Positions 8,393 to 17,323 of a stretch of 26,856 bases of DNA are shown here, in pieces. The notes under the pieces are model-generated. The model was not told the origin of the DNA and made no database searches. It saw nothing but the letters and a program-made list of their open reading frames with translations. Within the stretch, counting starts at the first letter, position 1. Each line of letters begins with the position of its first letter. Source of the DNA: Pinguiococcus pyrenoidosus (taxonomy: Eukaryota > Sar > Pinguiophyceae > Pinguiochrysidales > Pinguiochrysidaceae); the NCBI GenBank assembly GCA_019677205.1, contig JAAMXY010000160.1, positions 1 through 26,856 on the forward strand, read 5' to 3'. Both the position numbers and the translations under genes were made by a program.

Positions 8393-11300
8393 ATGCCGCG
8401 CACCGTGTTTGAGACGGCGCAGTTCGAGGGGGTGCACACCACGCGCATCGCAGCGGCGTGCGCGACGAGAGATGGGACCACTGTCTTCCTCGGTAGGCAA
8501 ATGCCCCATATTTGCGCTGAAAATCGCGCATTCTTGGCCAGGAAAAGCGCCAAAAAGCGCCAATGAGTGCTGAACGTGTCCGGGGGCGAGACGCAACCCA
8601 AGCGGACAGATCACTAGCAGATTTGAGGCCGTTTTCCCCTTCGTAAGCCCCTCACTTTCTATGTATTCCTTCGATAGGTACACAAGAAGGCGCCTTAGTG
8701 GCCTATGAAATTCAGGTGCATCTTACCCCGACAATCCCTTGAACGCCTGTGGAAGAGCTTAGCAAGCTCGTGATTCAGCAGGCTGGCGCCCGGAGTAGCT
8801 GTATGCAGCTGGAGGTGCTTCGCAACCCCACGAGAGACCGGCAAAGCATCGCCCAGCTGTCGTACGTGGAGAGCTTCCGCGTGCTGTTTTGCGTCACTGG
8901 CAGCAGCAGCAACGACGGGCAGCTCTTGGCCTTTGAGGCCCTGAACAACCACAACTACAGCAGTCTGCACTTCGGCATGGAAGTTCGCGGCGTCGGGGAC
9001 ATCGCCGTGCAGGTGAGAAGGACCAAGGAGCCTCGTGTCTGCTGCCGCACTGGGGATCTGATGCACAAAATGGCGAACCGGGGACGCAGGAACCTAGCCG
9101 CCTCGTCGCGGTGCTGCAGAAGCGCAAGGTCACCGTGTGCAAGTGGGAGAATCGCCGCCTTGAGGCCTTCCGAGAGGTCAGCCTGGAGGAGAGTCCGCGG
9201 ATGGCGATCTTCCTGAACAGCAGCTTCAGCACGCCCGTGATCAACTCGGCGAGCAGCATGTGCCTGGCCTTCCGCAAGAAGTACATTCTGCTGGACGCCG
9301 GCGGCGGGAGGGGCGCCCAGGCAGCGCAGCAGCTTCTGTTCAAGACGGAGAGGGAGCAAAGGAAGCCGATCATCGTGAGGCTTCCCATGCCGCAAAGAGA
9401 AGAGGAAGGAGACGCCTCCGGCGAGCATGACGCTGATGCGGGTGGCGCAGGGGGGGGCAGCAGCAGTGGAGGCCTGCTTCTCAGCAACGGGACAACGGGG
9501 GTCGTGGTGTATCCGCCTGGTGGGCCGGGCGAGCCCATCATCGATGCGGCGAGCGGCTACACGCTTGGCACGATGCGGAAGGAGGTCTTCCGCTGGTCCG
9601 AGCCACCGCTGGCAGCCACGGTGGCCGGCCCTTTCCTCCTTGCTCTCCTCGCCCGGGCCGTGGAAGTACACGATGTCAAGCGCGCTGAGCTGCTTCAGAC
9701 GATGGCCTTGAGCGGGGCCGTGGCCATGACGACGACAATCACCGATCGCTCGATGAGCGTGCAGGTGCTCTGCGCAACGGCTGCGAGCCTCGTGCGCCTC
9801 AGGATGGTGCCGCTTGAGGTCCAGGTGGATAACCTGGTGTCCCACGGAGCGTACGAGGACGCGCTCGGGCTCTGCGCGGCGGTGGTGGACAAGGCCTTCC
9901 TGGGAAACATCGACGAGCAGGGCATCCATGAGCGGTATGCCCAAGTGCTCTTCAATCGCGCCGACTACGACGAGGCCATGGAGCACTTTGCGCTTGCGAG
10001 CACGCGGGTCATCCACGTGGTGTCTCTGATCCCTCCGCTCTTGCCAAAGTCCCACGCAACGCCCGCCGCGCCGGGGACCATTCGAGCGAACCTGCAGGAC
10101 AGCGGCCTCGCCAGGGCAGCGCAGGCGCTCGTCAGCTTCCTCGAGGGCGTCCGCGCGAGGGCCATCGAGCACCGCCGCTTGGGCGCTGCCGCCCTGGCCG
10201 GGAACAGCGCTCGCAGGGGAAGCCTCCGGGGCAACATGGCGAGGGAGCAGCTCGGGCTGGGCATGGGACTTGGCCTGGGGCAGGCGGCGGAAGTTGAGAC
10301 GGCGCGCAAGAATCTGGAGCTGATCGACACCTCGCTTGTGCTCTCCTACTTGGCATGCAGCCCGCCGCGGAGGCAGCGCATCATCGACCTCTTGAAGGGT
10401 GTGAACGAGGCGAACGTGGACGACTGCGCGCCGGTCCTCGCGGCGCAGGGCAGTCCGTACGCAGAGGCCCTGCTCTGGCTTTATCGGTCGCGGGGCGCCC
10501 ATCGACGCGCGCTCGGACTGCTCACCAAAGAGCGATGCGTCGGCACCGCCGGGAGGAAAGGCGGCAAGGGCGACGGCAAGGCCAACTGGAGCCTGGCGGA
10601 GTTTCACCAGTGGACGGCGTCGTACTTGGAGTACCTCTGGAAGAACATGGCGAAGGACGAGCTGGACGTACCCATTGACGAGTTCCTGTCCAAGCTGAAG
10701 CTGCTCTTGGAAGCGGAGCCAGAGCTGGGCGTGCAAGTCGTGCTGCGACGGAAGTATGAGCCAGCCTTGCCTCTGGAGGCGCTCCCGCTGCCCCACATGG
10801 AGGTGGTGACCTTCCTCGAGTCGATCTCGCCGCCGCTGGACGCGACGAGCCCTCCAGATCGCTCGTACTTCTCGGCGACGAAGCTCCCGCTGATCAATTC
10901 TGGTGCCCTGGCCGCCAGGTACCTGGAGAACGTGATCTACGGTCCGTCGACGGAGAAGGCCTGCGCAGATCGAAGCGAGCACGCCCGCCCCGCCCTGGAC
11001 GGGTCCACGGAGCTCCACAACAAGCTTGCCTTCCTTCTTCTGGAGGGCTTGCTGTCGGAGCGCAAGGAGGGCGACCCCGGGCTTGCGGACCTGTACCAGG
11101 GGAAGCTGCGGCGGCTGCTGCGGGACTCGCGCAGCTACGACGCGGACACCATCATCAGCTTGCTGCCGAAAGGCTTCTACCTCGAGCAGGCGCTGCTGCT
11201 GAGCCACCTTGGGCGGCACCGCGAGGTGCTGAGGATCTACGTGAGACAGATAGAGGAGCGGGGTCTCGCCGAGGAGTACTGCGACCGGATCTGGCGCCGC

Positions 11301-11864
11301 GCGGCGGCGGAGGCCGATGGGAGCCTGCTGCCCGCTGAGGCGACGAGCGACGTGGACGTCCAGGACGACGTCGAGGCGAGACTCGCGTTGGACTTGGACG
11401 TCTACCTGGATCTCGTGGCCGTCCACTTGGAGGGGCCCGGCGGAGAAGACGACTTGTCGGGGAAGGATGACGCAGAGACGCTCCAGAAAGCGATCGGGCT
11501 GCTGGAGAAGTACTACAACAAGGTGGATCCCACCAAGGCCCTCAAGCTGCTACCGGCCGAGATGCCGGTCCAGAGCGTGCTGCAGTACCTGCGCAAGTCG
11601 CTGCGCTACACGTGGTCCGAGCAGCGGCGGCAGCAAGTGACCAGGCAGCTCCTGCGAGTCCAGGAGGTGAAGGTGAAGAAGGAGCTCATCGACGAGCAGG
11701 TTCAGAAGGTGGTCATCGACGAGAACACCATCTGCCCGGTCTGCGGCCGGCCCATCGGCACGTCCGCGATCCTTCGCTACCCGAACGGCGTGGTCGTGCA
11801 TCTGAGCTGCGGGTCGCCGGACTTGTCGAGTCCGCCGAATGTGTACCGCTACCTCCCGTCGTGA
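8393..11864 (+). CDS. VPS39: VPS39/VAM6-like subunit of the HOPS tethering complex
   Basis: Four exons: 8393-8492, 8678-8715, 8758-9012 and 9090-11864 (introns 185, 42 and 77 bp), encoding 1055 residues. The N-terminal CNH/propeller domain starts EGVHTTRIAAAC, then LGTQEGALVAYEIQ rebuilt across the first splice, and VAVLQKRKVTVCKWENR. A long helical clathrin-repeat-like middle follows (LVSHGAYEDALGLC, YAQVLFNRADYDEAMEHF, GLGRH-type LSHLGRHREVLRIYV). The C-terminal zinc-ribbon-like motif is CPVCGRPIGTSAILRYPNG with VVHLSC (Cys 1013, 1016, 1038); this tail separates VPS39/TGFBRAP1 from VPS41, VPS11 and VPS18. The protein tethers late endosomes and vacuoles/lysosomes through Rab7. It is longer than the human protein (about 886) because of Gly/Ala- and Arg-rich insertions, for example around 9430-9520 and 10200-10300. 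Intron 2 at 42 bp is very short, but an in-frame TGA forces removal. Confidence 0.88.
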
Positions 11865-12268
11865 CAACCGCGCCGCGGGGCGCGGGGCGCGGAGACGATG
11901 AGCCGCAAGTTGTGCAACGCGAGACCACGACGGCTTTCTACAAATAGTGAACATTGCTGTTGGTAATAGATCTCAGGACTGAGAACCTTGCGTACTCCTC
12001 TGTCTGCTAATGGATCACGCCGTCGACGGAATCCGGTGTGTGCGGTTCTCATGTGTCTCCACAGGAGTCTGGAGTCACGAGAGCGCGTCCCACGCTGACT
12101 CTAAAATGATTCCCTGTCCTTAGCACCAGCCCATGCAAGATAACATCAATCGATCTGTTCGACTACCCGGAAAGGCTGGGACGAAACGGACTACTTCGCT
12201 GCACGATCCCACCACATTGCACTTCAAACACGCGGCCGCTCGGGCGAAGACTTGAGACACCCATTCCT
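11865..12268. other. Convergent 3' intergenic region, VPS39 / G alpha
   Basis: The 404 bp lie between two stop codons of converging genes and presumably hold both 3' untranslated regions. I see no supported coding frame, RNA gene or strong hairpin. A CG-rich run CGCGCCGCGGGGCGCGGGGC lies just after the VPS39 stop (about 11869-11888). Confidence 0.45.
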
Positions 12269-13118
12269 CTAGCCAGAGAGTCCGGACTCCGCGAGGGCAT
12301 CGCCGAGGATGATGTCCCGGCAGCTGTCAAAAACTAGGGGAGTCGAGCGTTCGCGTGAGCCACGGGACACGCGTGAAGCACGTGGACCAACACCAAGGCC
12401 GCAGCCTCCGATACGTACCGAATCTGACGTTGTCCGTGTTCGTGGCACATGTCACGTGGTGGTAGACGTATCGATTCGGCTGGTAGTTCTTGTCCTGCAG
12501 GCGCACAACCGAAAACTCATAAGCACCATCGCTCGTGGCGAGTCCTTCGCCGGGGCACTTACGTGGAACTTCTCGACGAAGTACTCGACGCCGTCGTCGA
12601 AGTTTCCTGCCTCTCCCGTGTAGTCCGAGAACTCCTCTACGGATCCGATTTCAACCTTCTGGAGCTTGATCTTGAAGAGATCGCTCTTGTTCAGGAAGAG
12701 AATCCTAGGGAGGGGGGAAAAGCCATCCTTAAGCCCCAGCCCGTTGCCGCAGCGGCGCTGCGTCCGCGACGTACATTGGCTTGTGCATGAAGTACGATGT
12801 GTCACAAATCTCCTCAAAAAGCGTCAGTGCCTCCACCATGCGGTTCTGAGAATAGTCCTCGAACAGGACCTGGCGGCGGCGGCAAAGCTCAGTCCGCATC
12901 ATTTTGGGTGCTTCGACACGGGGACGCGTGCCGAGGGCTCACCTGGTCGTACTCGCTGATCGCCGCCACAAAGATGACCGCCGAGACGTCTTCGAAGCAG
13001 TGAATCCACTTCTTCCGTTCGTTCCTCTGGCCTACGGTGGGTTCAAAAGGTGGGGTTATGACGACTTCCTTGATTCGGAGCAGCTGCTGCACAAAGACAC
13101 GAAGAGAGAGAGAGAGAG

Positions 13119-13207
<89 letters not shown>

Positions 13208-14347
13208 AAAAGCATCCTCGCAACGTACCTCCAACATCCACGATGAGGAAGGGCACGTTCTCAATGGTGAGAGCGTTCTCGATGATCCCCGTGGTGCGCA
13301 CACGAAGGTACAGGATGTCTTCGATGGTGGGGACATACTTCGGCGAGCCGATTCGGCTGATGTCCTTCAGGTACTCCCCGTTCGCTTCGATGACCTGAAA
13401 CTCCGATCGTCTGGCGACGACAAGCGAGGAGCATCACTCCAGTGTCCTACGAAGACAAGGGCTGCTCCGCGGCATCCCGTACCTGACCCAGCAGTCCTGC
13501 ACCGGCTTGGAGTTCCACAAGGTCTCCATGTTCGCCGCCTCATCTGGGCCGATGAGCGACGCTGCGGCGAGGGGGAAGAATCAGCGTGAAATCCCAGCTT
13601 GACGGACAAGAAAGCATAGCGTACCACCCTCCGGGACGTTTCTCCTACCATCGTGAAGGCTCTTGATGGCCTCCGCGGACTTCTTCTCTGCGTCGCTCCA
13701 CTGTGCAGCATATCCAAATTCCTCCGACTGGTCAACGAGCCTGCGAGGCGCAGCCAGATCCGATCGATTAGGCCTCATCAGCTCCCGCCTCTCTCCCTCG
13801 CTCCCTCCCTCTCTCCCTCTTTCTGTTTTCAACGACTATCGACGGCATTACGTTTTGACTGCGGTGAGGATCATGTTGTGGATGCTGTCCTTCATGTCCA
13901 GGCGCTCTTCGTCGCTGAAGCCGTTGCCGTAGAGGATCTGGAACTGCTTGAAGATGGTGCTCTTGCCGCTCTCTCCGGCACCCAAGAGGAGCAGCTTGAC
14001 CTGCGCGGCGCCAAGCGCTGTTAGTCCGCCGCACGCGCTTCCGCCGCACTTCAGTGGCGCATGTTGACGTGCGTACCTTGAGCCTCTCCGCGCGCGCCGC
14101 TTTGGCGAGCGCCTGGTCAATCCTCTTGTTGACCTGGCGAGACGCAGTATTCCGAAGGGGTCAGAACCGCACAAACCGCGTGTCGGCGCCAGTGGCCTTA
14201 CCTCCGCCGCTCGCCTCTCCTCCGGGGACATGTCTTTGCTGTGGTGGCGCAGCGAGGGCGCGGTGAGTCGCGTGGGCGTGGGCGTGGGCGTCGCGAAAAG
14301 CGTCCGCGGCCGTACGGAGCGCTTCATTACCTTCCGCAGGCGCCCAT
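12269..14347 (-). CDS. Heterotrimeric G protein alpha subunit
   Basis: Twelve exons: 14347-14331, 14238-14202, 14133-14077, 14000-13852, 13740-13649, 13561-13483, 13410-13229, 13031-12943, 12869-12775, 12704-12563, 12494-12419, 12333-12269. All phases match and give 359 residues, the normal G alpha length. GTP-binding motifs are complete: G1 GAGESGKST (44-52), switch I LRVRTTG with catalytic Arg180 and Thr183, switch II DVGGQRNE with catalytic Gln206, G4 NKSD (271-274), G5 TCAT (328-331). The start MGACGS offers Gly2 for myristoylation and Cys4 for palmitoylation, so it should sit on the inner plasma membrane. The C-terminus is LAESGLSG, without the Cys at -4 that pertussis toxin modifies in Gi-type subunits. 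It would couple a receptor to downstream effectors. Intron 7 carries a long CT microsatellite. No G beta or receptor gene is in the window. Confidence 0.95.
13102..13204. repeat. (GA)n / (CT)n microsatellite inside G alpha intron 7
   Basis: About 103 bp of nearly uninterrupted GA dinucleotide on the plus strand, with one GGG interruption near 13118-13121 and an A-rich end (AAAGAGAAAAAAG). On the sense strand of the G alpha gene it is a CT tract lying between a donor at 13228 and an acceptor at 13032, so it forms much of the 197-bp intron. Such tracts slip easily, and copy number may vary between strains. Confidence 0.95.
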
Positions 14348-15813
14348 GTTGTGTGTGCTGGATTGTCGATTCTCCTGCTCTCTGCGCGCACAGAAACGCC
14401 ACCGGATGAGATTGCGCGCCACTGCGAAGCCTTTGTAAAGGCTACAACGGCTTTGGTGGCCTTTGACCGCTCTGCCGCTTCCGGGGCTCCGTGACAGAAG
14501 CGCGCCGAGAAGAGCAAACTTCCGTTGCGATGTGCGCCGAAGTTGACGCGTGCTGCGCGCCACACGCGTGCGGTCTCACCTCTCTTGCTGGCGCGGCGCT
14601 ACCGCGGGCTAAGCGGCAGTGGAGTGGCGGCGTTTTCCGCTGGTGCTTTCGGGCAGAGCGGTCCGTCCGGCTCTTGCTTGCGCGTACGAGGTGGGGCGTT
14701 CGCTCGGGAGAGCGTTGGAGACCCCTCCGTTAGGACTCTCGTTTCCTTCTGCGTTGTGCACTACATGCGCGGATTCCGTCGGGGAAATGGCACGCCCCCA
14801 TTGGCGCGTATGAAATTGGTCAACGAGCTGGTTGGCCACGTCTCCCTCGACGGGGCGTCATACCCGCGATTGTTATTGGCATGCAGCGGAAATTGCAGAC
14901 CGGATTCATACATTGGGAGGAGTCAAGCTGCGAGGCGCAACTACGCGGAGTAAAAAACGTCGCAGCTGGCCAATGACCGCTCCAACAGCCTGCGACTTGC
15001 CACAACTGCATTTCTTGGAACACCCTCTTCGGCTAAACTATATATTCAGCTGCGGATGTTTGGGCCGTTTTGATACCGGCCCGAATGATGGGCGTACAAG
15101 GAAGACTACATCATAAAAACGAATCATGGAGGCGCAGAAGAGAAATAGTTCTGGATGATTCCAAATGTTGCAAGGACCCCGATAATTAGGTTGCTCTGAC
15201 ATGTCTTGGAATTTCAGTTTCTCCGTGGGATGTCCACGAACGAGCCAGTCGACGTCATCGCGACAATTCCCAAAAAAAGAAAAATTCAATCCACCAATAC
15301 TAGACCGTGACGAGCTGCATTTGCGTGTCAATCAGTGTTCCCTTGCGATTCGTCGCCAGGCTGATGGAATGGTGGGCCGCATATCGTCGCACTCAATGCG
15401 ACACCTGGCGCATCCCGGGCATCACGCCAGAAATTCCCAGAGGCCGATCAAGGGAGCTCACTGGAACTGCCGAACAACGATTCAACGATTCCGAACAGCA
15501 AGACAACTACGCAGACTGGATTCTCCCAGCTTCCATTAGCTGCGATAGGAGCATCTGAGAGTGCAGAAAGAATTTCGCTTGAAGTCGCGCGCTTTTTTCG
15601 AATGATGAGCGTCTCGGGGGAGCTTGCAAGCCAATCGTTGCTGGCCATGTTGCTTGAATGGCCTTCATGATTGGTACGATGCTGATGACGACCTCACTTC
15701 AACCCTACTTTGGACCAATGCTGAGGCGCGCCCACGCCTTTCGCAGCGCCGTGCACCAATGAGCGACGCGCAGCGGCAAATGCTGCGCGAGTCGACTTCC
15801 ATCTCCCGATCTG
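14348..15813. other. 1.5-kb stretch without a supported gene, upstream of G alpha
   Basis: The region next to 14347 should contain the G alpha promoter. Short open frames exist on both strands (for example 15038-15331 minus and 15307-15558 plus), but none shows a recognisable motif, a matching splice structure or sustained codon bias. The 14480-14800 part is GC-rich; 14950-15330 is more AT-rich. The 5' exons of the coding segment starting near 15814 may lie here, for instance around 15730-15800, but I could not join them in phase. Confidence 0.4.
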
Positions 15814-16268
15814 GTGACGCAAAGGAAGAAGCAATGGCCGCGACTGCCCCTTTACGTGCACGATGGCCAGCGTTCGCCCGGCATTGGCGGGACGCGTCGG
15901 CTGCGCAGCAGCGAGTACGTGGAGATCGTGGCCTGCGTGACGCTGCCGGCGGGCGTGCACGACTTCCTGCTGGGCGTGCTGCCGGACCACTGCATCGTCG
16001 CCGCTTCCAGCACGGATCCTTCCATCGCACAGATCCTTCCATCGCACGGATCCTTCTATCGCACGGATCCTTCCATAGCACGGATCCTTCCATCGCCGCA
16101 GTCCTGTACTCCCGATCCGGCGACTCCGCCTCCTGCACGGCCTACAACGACAGCAGCTGCCTCGCCGACGTGCACACCAGTGCCCCGGATCCCTTGGATG
16201 ACACCTGGGATGTGGGTGGGAGGCGCCTCCGCGATCTTTCACAAGCGCTTTCCGGGAAAGTGAGTTGA
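15814..16268 (+). pseudogene. Unrecognised coding segment split by an in-gene 17-bp minisatellite
   Basis: Two stretches look coding by codon choice but lie in different frames. Before the repeat one frame gives SEYVEIVACVTLPAGVHDFL and LGVLPDHCIVAAS. After it another frame gives SGDSASCTAYNDSSCLADVH and DTWDVGGRRLRDLSQALSGK, ending at a TGA at 16266-16268; the GTGAGT at 16260 could instead be a donor. Between them lie five 17-bp units. Four extra units add 68 bp, exactly the shift that separates the two frames, so one or four units would give a continuous protein and five do not. No family was recognised and the 5' end is not found. It could be a pseudogene, a length-variable allele, an assembly error or, less likely, an arginine-rich frame that is open throughout. 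Confidence 0.42.
16011..16095 (+). repeat. 17-bp minisatellite, 5 units
   Basis: Five head-to-tail units of CACGGATCCTTCCATCG at 16011, 16028, 16045, 16062 and 16079. Units 2, 3 and 4 each differ by one base (A for G, T for C, A for C), while units 1 and 5 are identical. The unit length is not a multiple of three, so every change in copy number shifts the reading frame of the segment it sits in. Confidence 0.95.
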
Positions 16269-17098
16269 GGTGGAGTTGAGCTGGTGAGGGCCGACGATAT
16301 CCGACGTTTACCATCATTTTCACGAGCTTTGTATGCCGGCGCAGATCCGAGAAGAGGCAGGAGGGGGCTCGGACTGTTGGCTGGTGAAGAGTCAGCGCCT
16401 CGGTAGGCTTCGGAATAGAAAGCATGTTCAGCGAGGGCGGCGAGTTTCATCTCAAGCGCCGTTCGAAACGCGTCGGCGCAGCAGCTGGGGGAACCCGGCG
16501 CACTTGCCGCTTGAACGCGGCCAAGAAGCCGAACAACGTCTGAGAGCAATCTCCGCCGCAGGTCTGGGATGCAGGATGGGGAGCCAAAAGCCCTGAAGGG
16601 CTGTAGACGTGCTTCCACAGTGGCTGTGGGTGGCATCTCGCGCGAGCTTCGGCGTCGCTGTCTTTGCTTCGGCGTCGCTGTCCTTTCTTCCAAAGCTTTG
16701 CTGGCCGGTGGCGAAGGGCCGCCTCGGCGACTGTGACTTCGGATGCCTGCGTCAGCAACAAGGACCGGTGGCGAAGGGCCGCCTCGGCGACTGTGACTTC
16801 GGATGCCTGCGTCAGCAACAAGGAGAGTCGTGGAGCAATCGAAACGAAACTTGAGCGTTTGGCACTCTGATAAGTTTTCCCCGATCGGGCACTCGGGCAC
16901 GCGGGCACGCGGGCACTCGGGCACTCGGGCACTCGGGCACTCGGGCACTCGGGCACTCGGGCACTCGGGCAACACGAAATGCTGCGCGTGGCATTGGAGC
17001 TTTGCACGAAAGAAGCGAGCTCTTGGGTGGCGTTCAGAATTCCGTGTCAACTCGTCAGCCTCTGACAAATGGCGCTTGCAGGGGTTCTTGCTCAGCAT
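16142..17098 (-). CDS. Hypothetical protein with PECPSARV and 20-residue tandem repeats
   Basis: This minus-strand frame is open for 318 codons. In order: a basic N-terminus; repeats of PECPSARV encoded by an 8-bp microsatellite; two identical copies of a 20-residue unit (LVADAGIRSHSRRGGPSPPV) from a 60-bp duplication; a basic stretch (KQRQRRRSSRE); and a better-looking segment with DLRRRLLSDVVRLLGRV and ALEMKLAALAEHAFYSEAY, which has helical, coding-like composition. An internal Met at 16636 starts just before this last segment. The leucine-rich helices loosely recall KIX or TFIIS-type bundles, but that is only an impression. The 3' part overlaps the opposite-strand segment ending at 16268, so splicing or an earlier end is likely. 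No homologue was recognised, and the repeated half may not be translated. Confidence 0.3.
   Translation of the reverse strand: MLSKNPCKRHLSEADELTRNSERHPRARFFRAKLQCHAQHFVLPECPSARVPECPSARVPECPRARVPECPIGENLSECQTLKFRFDCSTTLLVADAGIRSHSRRGGPSPPVLVADAGIRSHSRRGGPSPPASKALEERTATPKQRQRRRSSREMPPTATVEARLQPFRAFGSPSCIPDLRRRLLSDVVRLLGRVQAASAPGSPSCCADAFRTALEMKLAALAEHAFYSEAYRGADSSPANSPSPLLPLLGSAPAYKARENDGKRRISSALTSSTPPQLTFPESACERSRRRLPPTSQVSSKGSGALVCTSARQLLSL
16646..16685. repeat. 20-bp tandem duplication
   Basis: Two adjacent copies of GCTTCGGCGTCGCTGTCTTT, at 16646-16665 and 16666-16685, differ by one base (T to C). They lie just left of the 60-bp duplication and belong to the same repeat-prone cluster. Confidence 0.9.
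16705..16824. repeat. Perfect 60-bp tandem duplication
   Basis: Positions 16705-16764 and 16765-16824 are identical over all 60 bases. The length is a multiple of three, so both copies stay in frame, and on the minus strand they encode the same 20 residues twice. The lack of any divergence points to a recent duplication or ongoing homogenisation. Confidence 0.97.
16887..16971. repeat. 8-bp microsatellite (GGGCACTC)n, about 10.5 units
   Basis: About ten and a half head-to-tail units of GGGCACTC; units 2 and 3 read GGGCACGC. Three units make 24 bp, so on the minus strand the array encodes the eight-residue repeat PECPSARV in whichever frame is read; none of the frames has a stop. Confidence 0.95.
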
Positions 17099-17323
17099 TC
17101 CTTTTTTGATGTCTTCGAGGGTTTTTCAATTTTCGCATTCTCATATCTCACACACATATCCTATTCCAAAAGCGCCCCGATTCTGAACGGAAGACAGCTG
17201 TGAGAGAGCAGAATAGCGAATGCAAACTGATGTCTGATGTCTGGCGACAACATTCAGTTCTGAACGGCAGCGTTTGAATCGTATGCGCCGCAGAAGCTCA
17301 GTGCGGCCGGACCGCGCGGCGCC

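Noticed and set aside
8544-8565. Two GCGCCAA motifs resembling E2F sites
   Set aside because: They fall inside VPS39 intron 1, and such short GC-rich motifs are expected by chance here.
8955-11426. Very long (823-codon) open frame on the minus strand opposite VPS39
   Set aside because: It is the antisense shadow of a GC-rich coding exon: no motif, Arg/Gln/His-rich composition, while the plus strand gives a full VPS39 with conserved zinc motif.
14525-14953. Plus-strand frame containing MKLVNELVGHVSLDG, slightly like the start of an Sm/LSm protein
   Set aside because: The Sm motif does not continue in any frame or after any plausible splice, so the resemblance is too short.
15038-15558. Open frames on both strands (for example WLVRGHPTEKLKFQ minus, LMEWWAAYRRTQCDTW plus)
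   Set aside because: No family pattern, no matching exons and no clear codon bias; kept as unexplained sequence.
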